Below, one piece after another: positions 17,519 to 26,354 of a DNA stretch of 64,000 nt (position 1 is its first letter; each line of letters opens with the position of its first letter). Below the pieces are notes generated by a model. The model searched no databases. It was not told the DNA's origin and was given only the letters and a program-made list of their open reading frames with translations. A program made the position numbers and the translations under genes. The stretch is from NCBI RefSeq assembly GCF_001440415.1, contig NZ_LLYA01000001.1:1-64000 (forward strand), read 5' to 3'. This DNA comes from Bradyrhizobium retamae (GTDB lineage Bacteria > Pseudomonadota > Alphaproteobacteria > Rhizobiales > Xanthobacteraceae).

Positions 17519-20395
17519 TTGCGTCTGATCAGGCGCCTTGCGCTAGTCGCGCTGGGCCTCATGATTGTTATGGCCGCGCCTGCGGCGCATGCCATCGACG
17601 CGGTCAGCGTCCGCAGCGACGCGCCTGCCATCGATCTCACCGCAGTGCTCGACCACCAGCGCAGCGAAACCGACCGCATCCAGGTTTCGACGGCGCCGGG
17701 AACCGACGGCATCGTCCGCCGTATCGAAGTGCGCGCCCGCGAGGGCGGACAGAACTGGGTGGTGTTCGCGCTTGCCAACAATACCGACGACCAGCTCGAT
17801 CGTCTGATCGTCGCGCCACACTATCGCATCGTGTCATCCGGCCTCTTGTGGCCCGATCTCGGCCTGTCGCGCATCGCGACCATTACGCCGTCGACCGGCG
17901 ACCGCCCCGAACGGCAGGAGAGCGCGACCGCCGACATCTTCCGCATCACGCTCGACCCCGGTGCCGTCATCACCTTCGTGGCGGAACTGCGCACCGACAA
18001 GCTGCCGCAGCTCTATCTCTGGGAACCCGACGCCTACAAGGACAAGGTCAACTCGTTCACGCTCTACCAGGGCATCGTGATCGGCATTTCCGGCCTGCTG
18101 GCGCTGGTGCTGACGATCCTGTTCGTGGTGAAGGGCAGCATCATGTTCCCCGCTGCTGCGGCGCTGGCTTGGGCGGTGCTGGTCTATATCGGCGTCGATT
18201 TCGGCTTTTGGGGCAAGGTGCTCGACATGTCGAACAATGCAGAGCGCGTCTGGCGCGCGGCCGGCGAAGCGATCCTCGCAGCGACGCTGCTGGTGTTTCT
18301 GTTCGCCTATCTCAACTTGAGCCGCTGGCATGTGCGCTATTCCCACATCACCGTCGGCTGGCTGGCCTTCCTCGGATCGCTGGTGGCGCTGGCGCTGTTC
18401 GATCCCGCGGTCGCCTCCGGCATTGCCCGCATCTCGCTGGTCTTGATCGCCTTCGCCGGCTTTGCGCTGATCGTCTATCTCTCGACGCATGGTTTCGACC
18501 GCGCGGTGTTGTTGATCCCGACCTGGTTCCTGCTGGTGGTCTGGGTGATCGCCGCCGGCATGACGGTGGCGGGAAGCGTCACCAACGACATCGTAGGTCC
18601 GGCGCTGCTCGGCGGCCTCGTGCTGATCGTGATGCTGATCGGATTTACGGTGATGCAGCACGCGTTCGCCGGCGGCGGCGCGACAACCGGCATTGTCTCC
18701 GACATCGAGCGCCGCGCGCTGGCGCTGACCGGCTCCGGCGACCTGATCTGGGACTGGGACGTCTCTGCCGACAAGGTATTCACCAGCCCGGAGACCGAAA
18801 GCCTGCTCGGGCTGAAGCGCGGCACGCTGGAAGGTCCGGCCGCAAAATGGCTGGAGGTGCTGCACCCGCTCGACCAGGATCGCTTCCGCGCCGCGCTGGA
18901 CAGCGTGCTCGACCAGCGCCGCGGCCGGCTGGTGCAGGATTTCCGCCTGCGCACGCCTGACGGCCACTTCATGTGGTTCGCGCTGAAGGCGCGCCCGGTG
19001 GTCGGCTCCGACGGCGAAGTCTCGCGCGTGGTTGGAACGCTGACCGACGTCACCGAAATCAAGAACGCCGAGGAGCGCATGCTGCACGACTCCGTGCATG
19101 ACAACCTCACCGGCCTGCCCAACCGCAAACTGTTCATGGATCGCCTCGGCGCGGTGGCAAATTTCGCCAAGAGCATGCCGAACCTGCGGCCGACGCTGAT
19201 GGTGATCGACCTCGATCGCTTCAAGCAGGTCAACGATTCCGTCGGCATTGCGGTCGGCGACTCCATCCTGCTGACGCTGGCGCGGCGGCTGACGCGCATC
19301 CTGAAACCGCAGGATACGCTGGCGCGGCTGGCCGGCGACCAGTTCGGCCTGATCCTGATGTCGGAGCAGGACCCGGCACGCATCACCGCCTTCGCCGAAA
19401 CCATCCGCAAGACCATCCGCGCCCCGATCGCCTTCAACGACCGCGAGATCTTCCTGACCGCGTCCATCGGGCTCGCGCTGTCGGATCCGCAGACGCAATT
19501 GTCCGACGAGATCATCAAGGACGCCGAGCTTGCGATGTATCACTCCAAGCGGATCGGCGGCGACCGCATCGACGTCTACAAGCCGGCGATGCGCGCGCGC
19601 AAGACCGACCGCCTGACGCTGGAAAGCGAATTGCGCCGCGCCATCGAGCGGCGGGAAATCACGATCCTGTACCAGCCGATCGTGCGGCTGGAAGATCGCT
19701 CGATCGCCGGCTTCGAGGCGCTGGCGCGCTGGGATCATCCCAAGCTCGGCCGGATGTCGCCGTCGGAATTCATCTCGATTGCCGAGGAAATCGGCCTGAT
19801 CGTCGATCTCGGCATGTTCGTGCTGGACCAGACGGCGCGGCAGCTCTCGGTATGGCAGCGTGCGATGCGCTCGCGCGAACCGATCTTCGCCTCCGTCAAC
19901 GTTTCCTCGCGGCAGTTGCTGCGCCATGATTTGATCCACGATATCCGCACCGTGCTGTCGCGTTCGTCGGTGGCGCGCGGCACGCTTAAGCTGGAGCTCA
20001 CCGAGTCGCTTGTGATGGAGAATCCGGAGCATGCCGCGCAGATGCTGGCGCGCATTCGCGAACTCGGCACCGGACTATCGCTGGACGATTTCGGCACCGG
20101 CCATTCCTCGCTGGCGTACCTGCAGCGCTTCCCCTTCGACACTATCAAGATCGACCAGTCCTTCGTGCGCACCACCAGCCGCGGCACGCGGCCGGTGATC
20201 CTCAAATCGATCATTGCTCTGGCGCATGACCTCGGCATGGATGTGGTGGCGGAAGGCGCGGAGACGGATTCGGATGCGGTCGAGCTCTATCAGTTGGGCT
20301 GCGAATACGCGCAAGGCTTTGCCTTCGGCGAGCCGATGGACGCCGACGCCGCGATGCGGCTACTAACGGAAGAACGGCTGGAAGCGGCGAGTTGA
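17519..20395 (+). CDS. Membrane sensor with PAS, degenerate GGDEF and EAL domains (probable c-di-GMP phosphodiesterase)
   Basis: I place the start at TTG 17519, preceded by CGGAG, which gives 958 residues and a signal peptide ending AAHA; the frame is open 49 codons further left into the preceding gene. Order: periplasmic beta-domain (~30-180), seven hydrophobic segments (~190-385), a PAS domain (~400-510), GGDEF (~520-685) and EAL (~690-950). The GGDEF active site reads AGDQF (605-609), so cyclase activity is unlikely. The EAL site is intact (FEALARWDH with EAL at 733-735, and SLDDFGTGHSSLAYL), so c-di-GMP hydrolysis is expected. The N-terminal plan resembles 7TM-DISM sensors. The signal is unknown. 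Confidence 0.88.
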   Translation: MRLIRRLALVALGLMIVMAAPAAHAIDAVSVRSDAPAIDLTAVLDHQRSETDRIQVSTAPGTDGIVRRIEVRAREGGQNWVVFALANNTDDQLDRLIVAPHYRIVSSGLLWPDLGLSRIATITPSTGDRPERQESATADIFRITLDPGAVITFVAELRTDKLPQLYLWEPDAYKDKVNSFTLYQGIVIGISGLLALVLTILFVVKGSIMFPAAAALAWAVLVYIGVDFGFWGKVLDMSNNAERVWRAAGEAILAATLLVFLFAYLNLSRWHVRYSHITVGWLAFLGSLVALALFDPAVASGIARISLVLIAFAGFALIVYLSTHGFDRAVLLIPTWFLLVVWVIAAGMTVAGSVTNDIVGPALLGGLVLIVMLIGFTVMQHAFAGGGATTGIVSDIERRALALTGSGDLIWDWDVSADKVFTSPETESLLGLKRGTLEGPAAKWLEVLHPLDQDRFRAALDSVLDQRRGRLVQDFRLRTPDGHFMWFALKARPVVGSDGEVSRVVGTLTDVTEIKNAEERMLHDSVHDNLTGLPNRKLFMDRLGAVANFAKSMPNLRPTLMVIDLDRFKQVNDSVGIAVGDSILLTLARRLTRILKPQDTLARLAGDQFGLILMSEQDPARITAFAETIRKTIRAPIAFNDREIFLTASIGLALSDPQTQLSDEIIKDAELAMYHSKRIGGDRIDVYKPAMRARKTDRLTLESELRRAIERREITILYQPIVRLEDRSIAGFEALARWDHPKLGRMSPSEFISIAEEIGLIVDLGMFVLDQTARQLSVWQRAMRSREPIFASVNVSSRQLLRHDLIHDIRTVLSRSSVARGTLKLELTESLVMENPEHAAQMLARIRELGTGLSLDDFGTGHSSLAYLQRFPFDTIKIDQSFVRTTSRGTRPVILKSIIALAHDLGMDVVAEGAETDSDAVELYQLGCEYAQGFAFGEPMDADAAMRLLTEERLEAAS

Positions 20396-20544
20396 TATCG
20401 TCGAGCCGCACGTGAATATGGATGCGAGCTCAAGCTTTGAACGCCGAGGCGTCCTGGTCCAGCACTTGAAAAGAATGGGCAGTGCGCCGGGCCAACTCCG
20501 CGCAGCGTCGCCGAGCTAAGTGGATCGAGGCTGGTCGCTCAGGG

Positions 20545-20898
20545 TCATTTTCTTCGCAGAATTTTGTCCATCGTTTTTCCCTGCGCTAGCTCATCGATAA
20601 GTTTGTCCAGGTAACGAATTTCTCGCATAGTTGGTTCTTTGATATCCTCCACTCGGACGCCGCAAACCACGCCTCTAATCAAGGCTCTCGAAGGATTGAT
20701 TTTAGGGGCCTTTGCAAAGAATGTTTCAAAGTCAGTCTGTTTTTCGAGTTGAGTTTCCAGCTCCTTCTGACCATAGCCTGTCAACCAAGAGATGACCTGA
20801 TCGACCTCTGCCTTTGTGCGTCCTTTTTTCTCTGCCTTCGCAACGTAAAATGGGTAAACGCTTGCGAAGCTCGTTGTATAGATCCGGTGTTTTGCCAT
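20545..20898 (-). CDS. DUF2200 family protein
   Basis: A 117-residue protein from the ATG at 20898. The start [21 protein letters not shown] split over residues 1-21, the [13 protein letters not shown] segment, the [20 protein letters not shown] segment and the [11 protein letters not shown] tail are the full DUF2200 pattern. These are small soluble proteins found singly in many bacteria; no reaction is known. The gene is more AT-rich than its neighbours and is isolated between the EAL gene and a repeat-rich gap, so it may be acquired. Confidence 0.85.
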   Translation of the reverse strand: MAKHRIYTTSFASVYPFYVAKAEKKGRTKAEVDQVISWLTGYGQKELETQLEKQTDFETFFAKAPKINPSRALIRGVVCGVRVEDIKEPTMREIRYLDKLIDELAQGKTMDKILRRK

Positions 20899-21646
20899 GG
20901 GTGCTCCAAGGGTCGCTAATAAAGCATGCAAGGCCTGAGACCATCAGGGGTGCCGGGCCGTCCCCAGATACATAGAAACCGCGCATCACTTCTCCCGCGC
21001 TCACCGCAAAGTATCCGCGACCCGGACGCTATTGAGGCAACGTGCGCGAATTCTGGTGCGACGAAAGGTAACGATACAACATGGACCGCTTCGTCACGAA
21101 GTGACTGCCTACGTGCACTTGCGCTTGATGTTGGCGGCATGTCCGGTTTGGGATTAATCTCATAGTTGCCAATCAGAATTTTGCCGCGCAATGAACGGGC
21201 CAGCCGTTGTTCCAAAGAATTAATTTCCTGAACCGGATCAACATGATTGTCGGAATTTTGGCCCGCAATCGCGCCAGAAGCCGTTTGGCAGACCATGGAC
21301 GGTTTTAAATTGCGCAATGTTGGAAGGTGCCGGTGATTTGCCCGACAGGTCAAATGTTTTCGGGTGTAAGCATTCATGCCAGCGACACCTTGTTACTTTG
21401 CATGGGATTGTTTTCGATATTTTGGTTGGGAGCAAAAGCCGCGCCGGGCTCCATCCGGGTTACGCGCGCTGACCTCATCCTGAGGAGCGCGCCTTCGCGC
21501 GTCTCGAAGGATGGCCGCTGTCCGCTGCAACCATCCTTCGAGACGCTTGCTTCGCACGCTCCTCAGGATGAGGTCGGCGGTCGTTGCGAAGGAAGCTCCT
21601 CGTAGCCTGGATGGAGCGAAGCGTAATCCGGGAACGGGACGCCAGG
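20899..21646. other. Gene-free, repeat-bearing interval
   Basis: An open frame of 153 codons on the minus strand (20916-21377) has no ribosome-binding site and resembles nothing known. The right part has the palindrome at 21471-21575 and a GTAGCCTGGATGGAGCGAAG unit near 21603-21633, both common Bradyrhizobium intergenic sequences. The left part is AT-richer than average. Confidence 0.45.
21471..21575. repeat. Dispersed palindrome (GACCTCATCCTGAGGAGCG family)
   Basis: Outer arms GACCTCATCCTGAGGAGCG and its inverse CGCTCCTCAGGATGAGGTC bracket inner arms GTCTCGAAGGATGG and CCATCCTTCGAGAC. The two nested stems could fold to a long hairpin. A diverged copy is at 28185-28309. Confidence 0.8.
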
Positions 21647-21916
21647 TTATCGAGCCAGCTTGTCGGTCGATTTCATCTTCCTGAATTTAACGCTCTTGCC
21701 GTCGGCCTGCCGGGTCGCGATGTAACCGGCTTCGAGGCAGGCTTCGCGTTGCGGCATCTTTTCCTGCGGGCTCCGCAACGTCTCCCACCATGACGCACGG
21801 TGCGCGGCGCGCGGCAGCGCCGCATCGAGGATCTCCTCGATCTGCTCGAAGCTCAGCACGAGTTCGGGAACCGTCTGTTTTTTCAGGTAGTCCCGCAGCA
21901 GGTCGTAATCGTTCAC
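21647..21916 (-). CDS. DUF7662-type hypothetical protein
   Basis: About 89 residues from the GTG at 21916, or 98 from the ATG at 21943. The pattern NDYDLLRDYLKKQTVPELVLSFEQIEEIL, split over residues ~1-30, then ALPRAAHRASWWETLRSPQ and AGYIATRQADGKSVKFRK, matches the DUF7662 domain: a L.DYL..Q.....LSF..IE.ILG..LP motif followed by WW and a final V.F.R strand. Proteins of this family are short, widespread and uncharacterised. It lies divergent from the diguanylate cyclase gene, about 130 bases apart. Confidence 0.65.
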   Translation of the reverse strand: MNDYDLLRDYLKKQTVPELVLSFEQIEEILDAALPRAAHRASWWETLRSPQEKMPQREACLEAGYIATRQADGKSVKFRKMKSTDKLAR

Positions 21917-22070
21917 CCGTATCCCCAATGGCGATTTGCACAAAACCGTCTATCCCGGCAACCAACCGTTAACGCATTATCATATCGCTGTCGCCGCTTA
22001 AGGCCGCAACAACGTATCCGGCGCATACCGGTAGGTTATTGCGGGCGATACTATTGGACGGCACGAAGGC

Positions 22071-23573
22071 GTGGCCAGAAAAAGCTATTTTGGGAAAGAC
22101 GCGGGCCGCCGGCCCTGGCGGTTGTCGGTCAAACTTCTGATCGCGTCGTCGGTCGCGGCCGTGATCGGCTTCTCCGCGATTTGCACCAGCGTCATGTTCG
22201 ACATGCGCCGCGGCGAGGAAGAGCTGGCACGGCAGACGCTGCAAAATCTCGCCTCGGGGGTCGACGCCGACATCAGCCGCAATATCGAGCTTTACGACCT
22301 GTCGCTGCGCGCCGTCGCCAGCAATCTGGTGATGCCGCAGATCAAGGGCGTCGGCAAGGAGATCCAGCACCTGATCCTGTTCGATCATGCCGCCACCGCA
22401 AGGCATTTCGGCGTAATCCAGGTGTTCGACGCGCAAGGCAAGCTGACACATGAAGCGGCAAGCCTCGATCCGGCGCCGGAGGATCGCAGCGACGAGGAGT
22501 ATTTCCAGGTTCATCGCTCCAATCCCGATGTCGGCCTGTACATGAGTCGCCCGATGCTGCATCGGAGCGCCTATTCGATCGTGCTCAGCCGGCGCATCAA
22601 CGATTCCGATGGCGGCTTCCTTGGCGTCGTGGTGGGCTCGATCCGCTTCAGCTATTTCCATGAGCTGTTCGGCCGGCTTACCCTCACTCCCGGCGATACG
22701 ATCACCGTGCTGCGCCGCGACCGGATGGTCATCATGCGGACGCCGTTCGACCTCGACATCGTCGGCAAAAATCTGGCAGAGCGAAAAAACTGGAATCCGG
22801 CAAATCTGCAGCAAGGCGGGTCCTACGCCGGGGTCGGACCGGTGGACCCGACACCGCGGCTTTACGTTCGAAGCGCCAATACGAGCCTGTTCTTTGTCGT
22901 AGTCGGAAAACCGCTGGCGAGCATCCTGAGCCTCTGGTACCGGGAAGTGATCCGGATCGGCGCGGTCATGGTGGCCCTGATCCTGTTCGTGCTCGGCACC
23001 ACATTGTTCCTCGCGCGCGAGATCGGCCGCCGCGCCGAGGCAGAGGAAAAACTGGAAGAGCTCGCGACCACCGACGCGCTCACCGGCCTGAAGAACCGGC
23101 GTAAATTCGATTGCGAGATCGACCTGGAATGGCGGCGGGCGACGCGCAACCAGACCCCCGTCGCGGTGCTGATGATCGATGCCGATCATTTCAAATCGTA
23201 CAATGACAGGTTTGGACATCAGGCCGGCGACCAGGTGCTGGTCGGCATTGCGATCTGCATTTCGGATTCGGTCAGGCGGGCCGGCGACTGTCCGGCCAGA
23301 TACGGCGGCGAGGAATTCGCGGTACTGCTGCCCGGCCTCTCGGCGGTGGAAGCGCTCACCGTCGCCGAAACCATCCGCCTCAAAGTCGAACAATGGGCCG
23401 AAGATCCCAACGTGACGACGGTGAGTATCGGCGTGGCGAGCATGACGCCCACGGCAGCGATCGATTGGTCCTATCTGATCGAAGCGGCCGACAAGGCCCT
23501 CTACGCGGCCAAGGCCAACGGCCGCAACCAGTCGGTGGTCGCCGCCATCCCGCAGCTCGCGCTGGTGGCTTAA
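22071..23573 (+). CDS. Diguanylate cyclase with an extracytoplasmic Cache-type sensor
   Basis: A 500-residue membrane enzyme making cyclic di-GMP from two GTP. Layout: TM1 (~20-42), a periplasmic double-Cache-like domain (~45-285), TM2 (~297-318), a short linker and GGDEF (~335-495). The active site is intact as GGEEF at residues 412-416. An RxxD inhibitory site (RAGD, 403-406) lies five residues before it, so product inhibition is expected. The start is GTG at 22071 with GAAGG close upstream. With the EAL protein 1.7 kb away, the region can both make and destroy c-di-GMP. The sensed ligand is unknown. Confidence 0.92.
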   Translation: MARKSYFGKDAGRRPWRLSVKLLIASSVAAVIGFSAICTSVMFDMRRGEEELARQTLQNLASGVDADISRNIELYDLSLRAVASNLVMPQIKGVGKEIQHLILFDHAATARHFGVIQVFDAQGKLTHEAASLDPAPEDRSDEEYFQVHRSNPDVGLYMSRPMLHRSAYSIVLSRRINDSDGGFLGVVVGSIRFSYFHELFGRLTLTPGDTITVLRRDRMVIMRTPFDLDIVGKNLAERKNWNPANLQQGGSYAGVGPVDPTPRLYVRSANTSLFFVVVGKPLASILSLWYREVIRIGAVMVALILFVLGTTLFLAREIGRRAEAEEKLEELATTDALTGLKNRRKFDCEIDLEWRRATRNQTPVAVLMIDADHFKSYNDRFGHQAGDQVLVGIAICISDSVRRAGDCPARYGGEEFAVLLPGLSAVEALTVAETIRLKVEQWAEDPNVTTVSIGVASMTPTAAIDWSYLIEAADKALYAAKANGRNQSVVAAIPQLALVA

Positions 23574-23689
23574 GGCAAGCGCAACACTATTTCGTCTAAC
23601 GCGTACTAGCTTCGTCGTCGCGCTTCTGCGTCAAAGCGTCGAGATAGGCCTTGGCTTCGTCAGCAATGACGGGATGAGCGTCCTCGCCC

Positions 23690-24568
23690 CTACTCCGCCA
23701 GATACTTCTTCATCTCCGCGCGCAGGCCGTCGCGCAGCTCGGCGCGGGCCATGCCGTAGGCGATGTTGGCGCGAAGGAAGCCGGATTTCGAGCCGCAGTC
23801 GTGCCGCTCGCCCTCGAATTCCACGCCGAAGAACTTTTGCGTCTTGGCGAGAGCTTTCATCGCATCGGTGAGCTGGATCTCGTTGCCTGCGCCGCGCTCC
23901 TGGGTTTCGAGGATCTTGAAGATTTCCGGCTGCAGGATGTAGCGCCCGGTGATCGAAAGGTTTGACGGCGCGGTGCCCTTCGGCGGTTTCTCCACCATGC
24001 CGTCGACCTCGAACATGTTTTTGGCAAGGCGCTTGCCGACGCCGCAAATGCCATACTGGTGGGTGAGATCGTCGGGCACCGCCTCCACCGCGAGCAGATT
24101 GGATTTGGCGCCGAGCTTCGCCGCGGCCTCGATCATCTGCTTCAGGCAACCCGGGCTGTTGAGCACTAGCTCGTCCGGCAGCACGACGGCGAACGGCTCA
24201 TCGCCGACGATATCGCGCGCGCACCAGACCGCGTGGCCGAGACCGAGCGGCGCCTGCTGGCGGGTGAAACTCATGGCCCCGGCTTCGGGCTGGTCGCGCG
24301 CCAGGATGTCCTGCTCGGCCTTCTTGCCGCGCGCGGCGAGCGTGGTGTCGAGCTCGAACATCCGGTCGAAATGGTCCTCGATCACCCCCTTGTTGCGCCC
24401 GGTGACGAAGACGAAATGCTCGATTCCGGCCTCCTTGGCCTCGTCGACCACGTATTGAATCAGCGGCTTGTCGACGATGGTCAGCATTTCCTTCGGCATC
24501 GCCTTGGTGGCGGGCAGGACGCGGGTGCCGAGGCCGGCGACCGGGAAGACGGCTTTACGGATTTTCAT
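23690..24568 (-). CDS. galU: UTP--glucose-1-phosphate uridylyltransferase
   Basis: A 292-residue cytoplasmic enzyme making UDP-glucose from UTP and glucose-1-phosphate, feeding exopolysaccharide, LPS and cyclic glucan synthesis. It starts at ATG 24568 with the nucleotide-binding motif KAVFPVAGLGTRVLPATKAMPKEML split over residues 4-28. It continues with the GalU landmarks LIQYVVDEAKEAGI, FVTGRNKGVIEDHFD and AVVLPDELV. Length and motif order are normal for bacterial GalU. An upstream in-frame start at 24655 would add 29 unlikely residues. It is divergent from the transglycosylase gene. Confidence 0.95.
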   Translation of the reverse strand: MKIRKAVFPVAGLGTRVLPATKAMPKEMLTIVDKPLIQYVVDEAKEAGIEHFVFVTGRNKGVIEDHFDRMFELDTTLAARGKKAEQDILARDQPEAGAMSFTRQQAPLGLGHAVWCARDIVGDEPFAVVLPDELVLNSPGCLKQMIEAAAKLGAKSNLLAVEAVPDDLTHQYGICGVGKRLAKNMFEVDGMVEKPPKGTAPSNLSITGRYILQPEIFKILETQERGAGNEIQLTDAMKALAKTQKFFGVEFEGERHDCGSKSGFLRANIAYGMARAELRDGLRAEMKKYLAE

Positions 24569-24799
24569 GGGATGTCGGGCGCCTTGATATTGAGATCTGG
24601 AAATGAGGAAAGTGCTTTGATTGCACGTTGATAGCCGGTTTGCACCCTTGAACAAAGGCGGATGTATGGTGGCGTTCCCGCCCGACCTGCACCTCCCCTT
24701 GCGCGCGCCGGGCGCGACAACAAAATCCGCTCTGTTAAGCTATTGGAAACCGTGACAGGGCCTTCTGGCACAGGGTTGGTTTCGACGGATGGGTACGGC

Positions 24800-26194
24800 A
24801 TGGGTCTCTTTGAACGAGTGACGAGTAATCGAACGGGCGCGATCCTAATCGCCGCAGCGCTGTTGTGTTCCAGCGGCCAATCCCAGGCCCAATCTCAAGC
24901 CCAATCCTCCGGCAACGGGGTTTCGAACTTTTTCGGCACTATCTTCTCAGGGCAGAAGGTCGCGGCGCAGCCGGCCACGCCCAGTCCGGACGGCAGTCCG
25001 CCGCCCTGGAGCGGAGAAGACGGCGCCTCCGGCCATCCGCTGATGACGGCGTCCGCGATCCGGCAGGCGGCGGCGAACTTTCAAAATTGCGTCGCCTCGA
25101 TGTGGCCGGATGCTGCGCGGCGCAACATCACCCAGCAAAATTTCGAGCGCTTCACCGCCGGCCTCGAGCCTGATTTGCGCATTATGGACCTGATGGACTC
25201 GCAGCCCGAGTTCACCAAAGCGATCTGGGACTATCTCGATATCCTCGTGAACGACAACCGCCTTGCCAAGGGCCGCGAGATCCTCGCCCAATACAAGCCG
25301 CAATTCGACGCGGTGGAGAAGGCCTATGGCGTCGACCGCTACATCATCGCATCGATCTGGGGCATCGAATCCAACTACTCGACGCAAGTGGGCGACCGCA
25401 ACGTCGTGCGATCGACCGCGACACTGGCCTGCATCGGCCGCCGCCAGGCTTATTTCAGGGATGAATTCCTCACCGCGATCGAGATCCTCAACCGCGGCGA
25501 TCTCAGACCCGAACAAATGCGCGGCTCCTGGGCCGGCGCGTTCGGGCCGACGCAGTTCATGCCGACCGCCTTCAAGCGCTATGCCGTCGACGCCGACGGC
25601 GACCGACGCCGCGACGTCGTCGACAACGTCGCCGATCTGATCGCCTCCACCGCCAACAACCTCAGGAAAGACGGCTGGCAGACCGGTCGGAGCTGGGGTT
25701 ACGAGGTGGTGCTGCCGGAGGGCTTTAATTTCATGCTGGCGGACAAGTCCAAGGCGATGACGATTGCGCAGTGGCAGAGCCAGGGACTGAAGCGGGCCGA
25801 CGGCAAGCCGTTTCCTGACACAACCGATAAGGCCTATCTGCTGGCGCCGGCCGGCATGCAGGGGCCCGGCTTCCTGATGCTGCAGAACTTCCGGGTGATC
25901 ATGAAATACAACCCGGCCGAGGCCTATGCGCTGGCGATCGGCCATTTTGCCGACCGGCTGCGCGGCGGGCCGCCGTTCGTGCAACCCTGGCCGCGGCAGG
26001 AACGGGTGCTGTCGCGGGCGGAACGACTGGAACTGCAGCAGCTCCTGGCGCAGCGCGGGCTCTACAAGGGCACGCCGGATGGCCAGTTCGGTGGCCAGAC
26101 GCGGGAGGCGCTCCGCAGCTTCCAGGCTTCGATCGGAGCGCCAGCGGACGGATTTGCCTCTTCCGACGTGCTGGAGCGGCTGCGGGGCCGTTAA
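24800..26194 (+). CDS. Lytic murein transglycosylase, MltB type, with peptidoglycan-binding domain
   Basis: From the ATG at 24800 the product has 464 residues; the open frame begins 46 codons earlier without support. A signal peptide (~1-30, ending SQAQ) is followed by a Gln/Ser/Pro linker. The SLT_2/MltB catalytic domain spans ~75-385, with the catalytic Glu at residue 190 in SIWGIESNYST, and the typical GSWAGAFGPTQFMPTAF and DNVADLIASTANNL segments. A PG_binding_1 domain closes the protein (LQQLLAQRGLYKGTPDGQFG). It cleaves glycan strands to 1,6-anhydro ends in the periplasm. It is followed by a DUF459 gene on the same strand. Confidence 0.92.
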   Translation: MGLFERVTSNRTGAILIAAALLCSSGQSQAQSQAQSSGNGVSNFFGTIFSGQKVAAQPATPSPDGSPPPWSGEDGASGHPLMTASAIRQAAANFQNCVASMWPDAARRNITQQNFERFTAGLEPDLRIMDLMDSQPEFTKAIWDYLDILVNDNRLAKGREILAQYKPQFDAVEKAYGVDRYIIASIWGIESNYSTQVGDRNVVRSTATLACIGRRQAYFRDEFLTAIEILNRGDLRPEQMRGSWAGAFGPTQFMPTAFKRYAVDADGDRRRDVVDNVADLIASTANNLRKDGWQTGRSWGYEVVLPEGFNFMLADKSKAMTIAQWQSQGLKRADGKPFPDTTDKAYLLAPAGMQGPGFLMLQNFRVIMKYNPAEAYALAIGHFADRLRGGPPFVQPWPRQERVLSRAERLELQQLLAQRGLYKGTPDGQFGGQTREALRSFQASIGAPADGFASSDVLERLRGR

Positions 26195-26354
26195 AACCTG
26201 TTTTCAGCGCTTAAACGACCCTGAAAACCACGATTCGGCAGGAGCCTTGACGCTGGGCCTGGAACCTCGGTTTATGGGATGTGAAATCTGCCCGCTTGCG
26301 GCCCGATTCCGCTGCTATATTTGACGCTTCACGATCCATTTGCGACCGAGCCGG

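Noticed and set aside
17834..20032. A 732-codon open frame on the minus strand inside the EAL gene
   Set aside because: It is antisense to a well-supported gene, is rich in Arg/His/Gln/Asp, and resembles no protein. High GC produces such frames.
20916..21377. A 153-codon gene on the minus strand
   Set aside because: No ribosome-binding site, no family resemblance, and it lies in a repeat-bearing gap.
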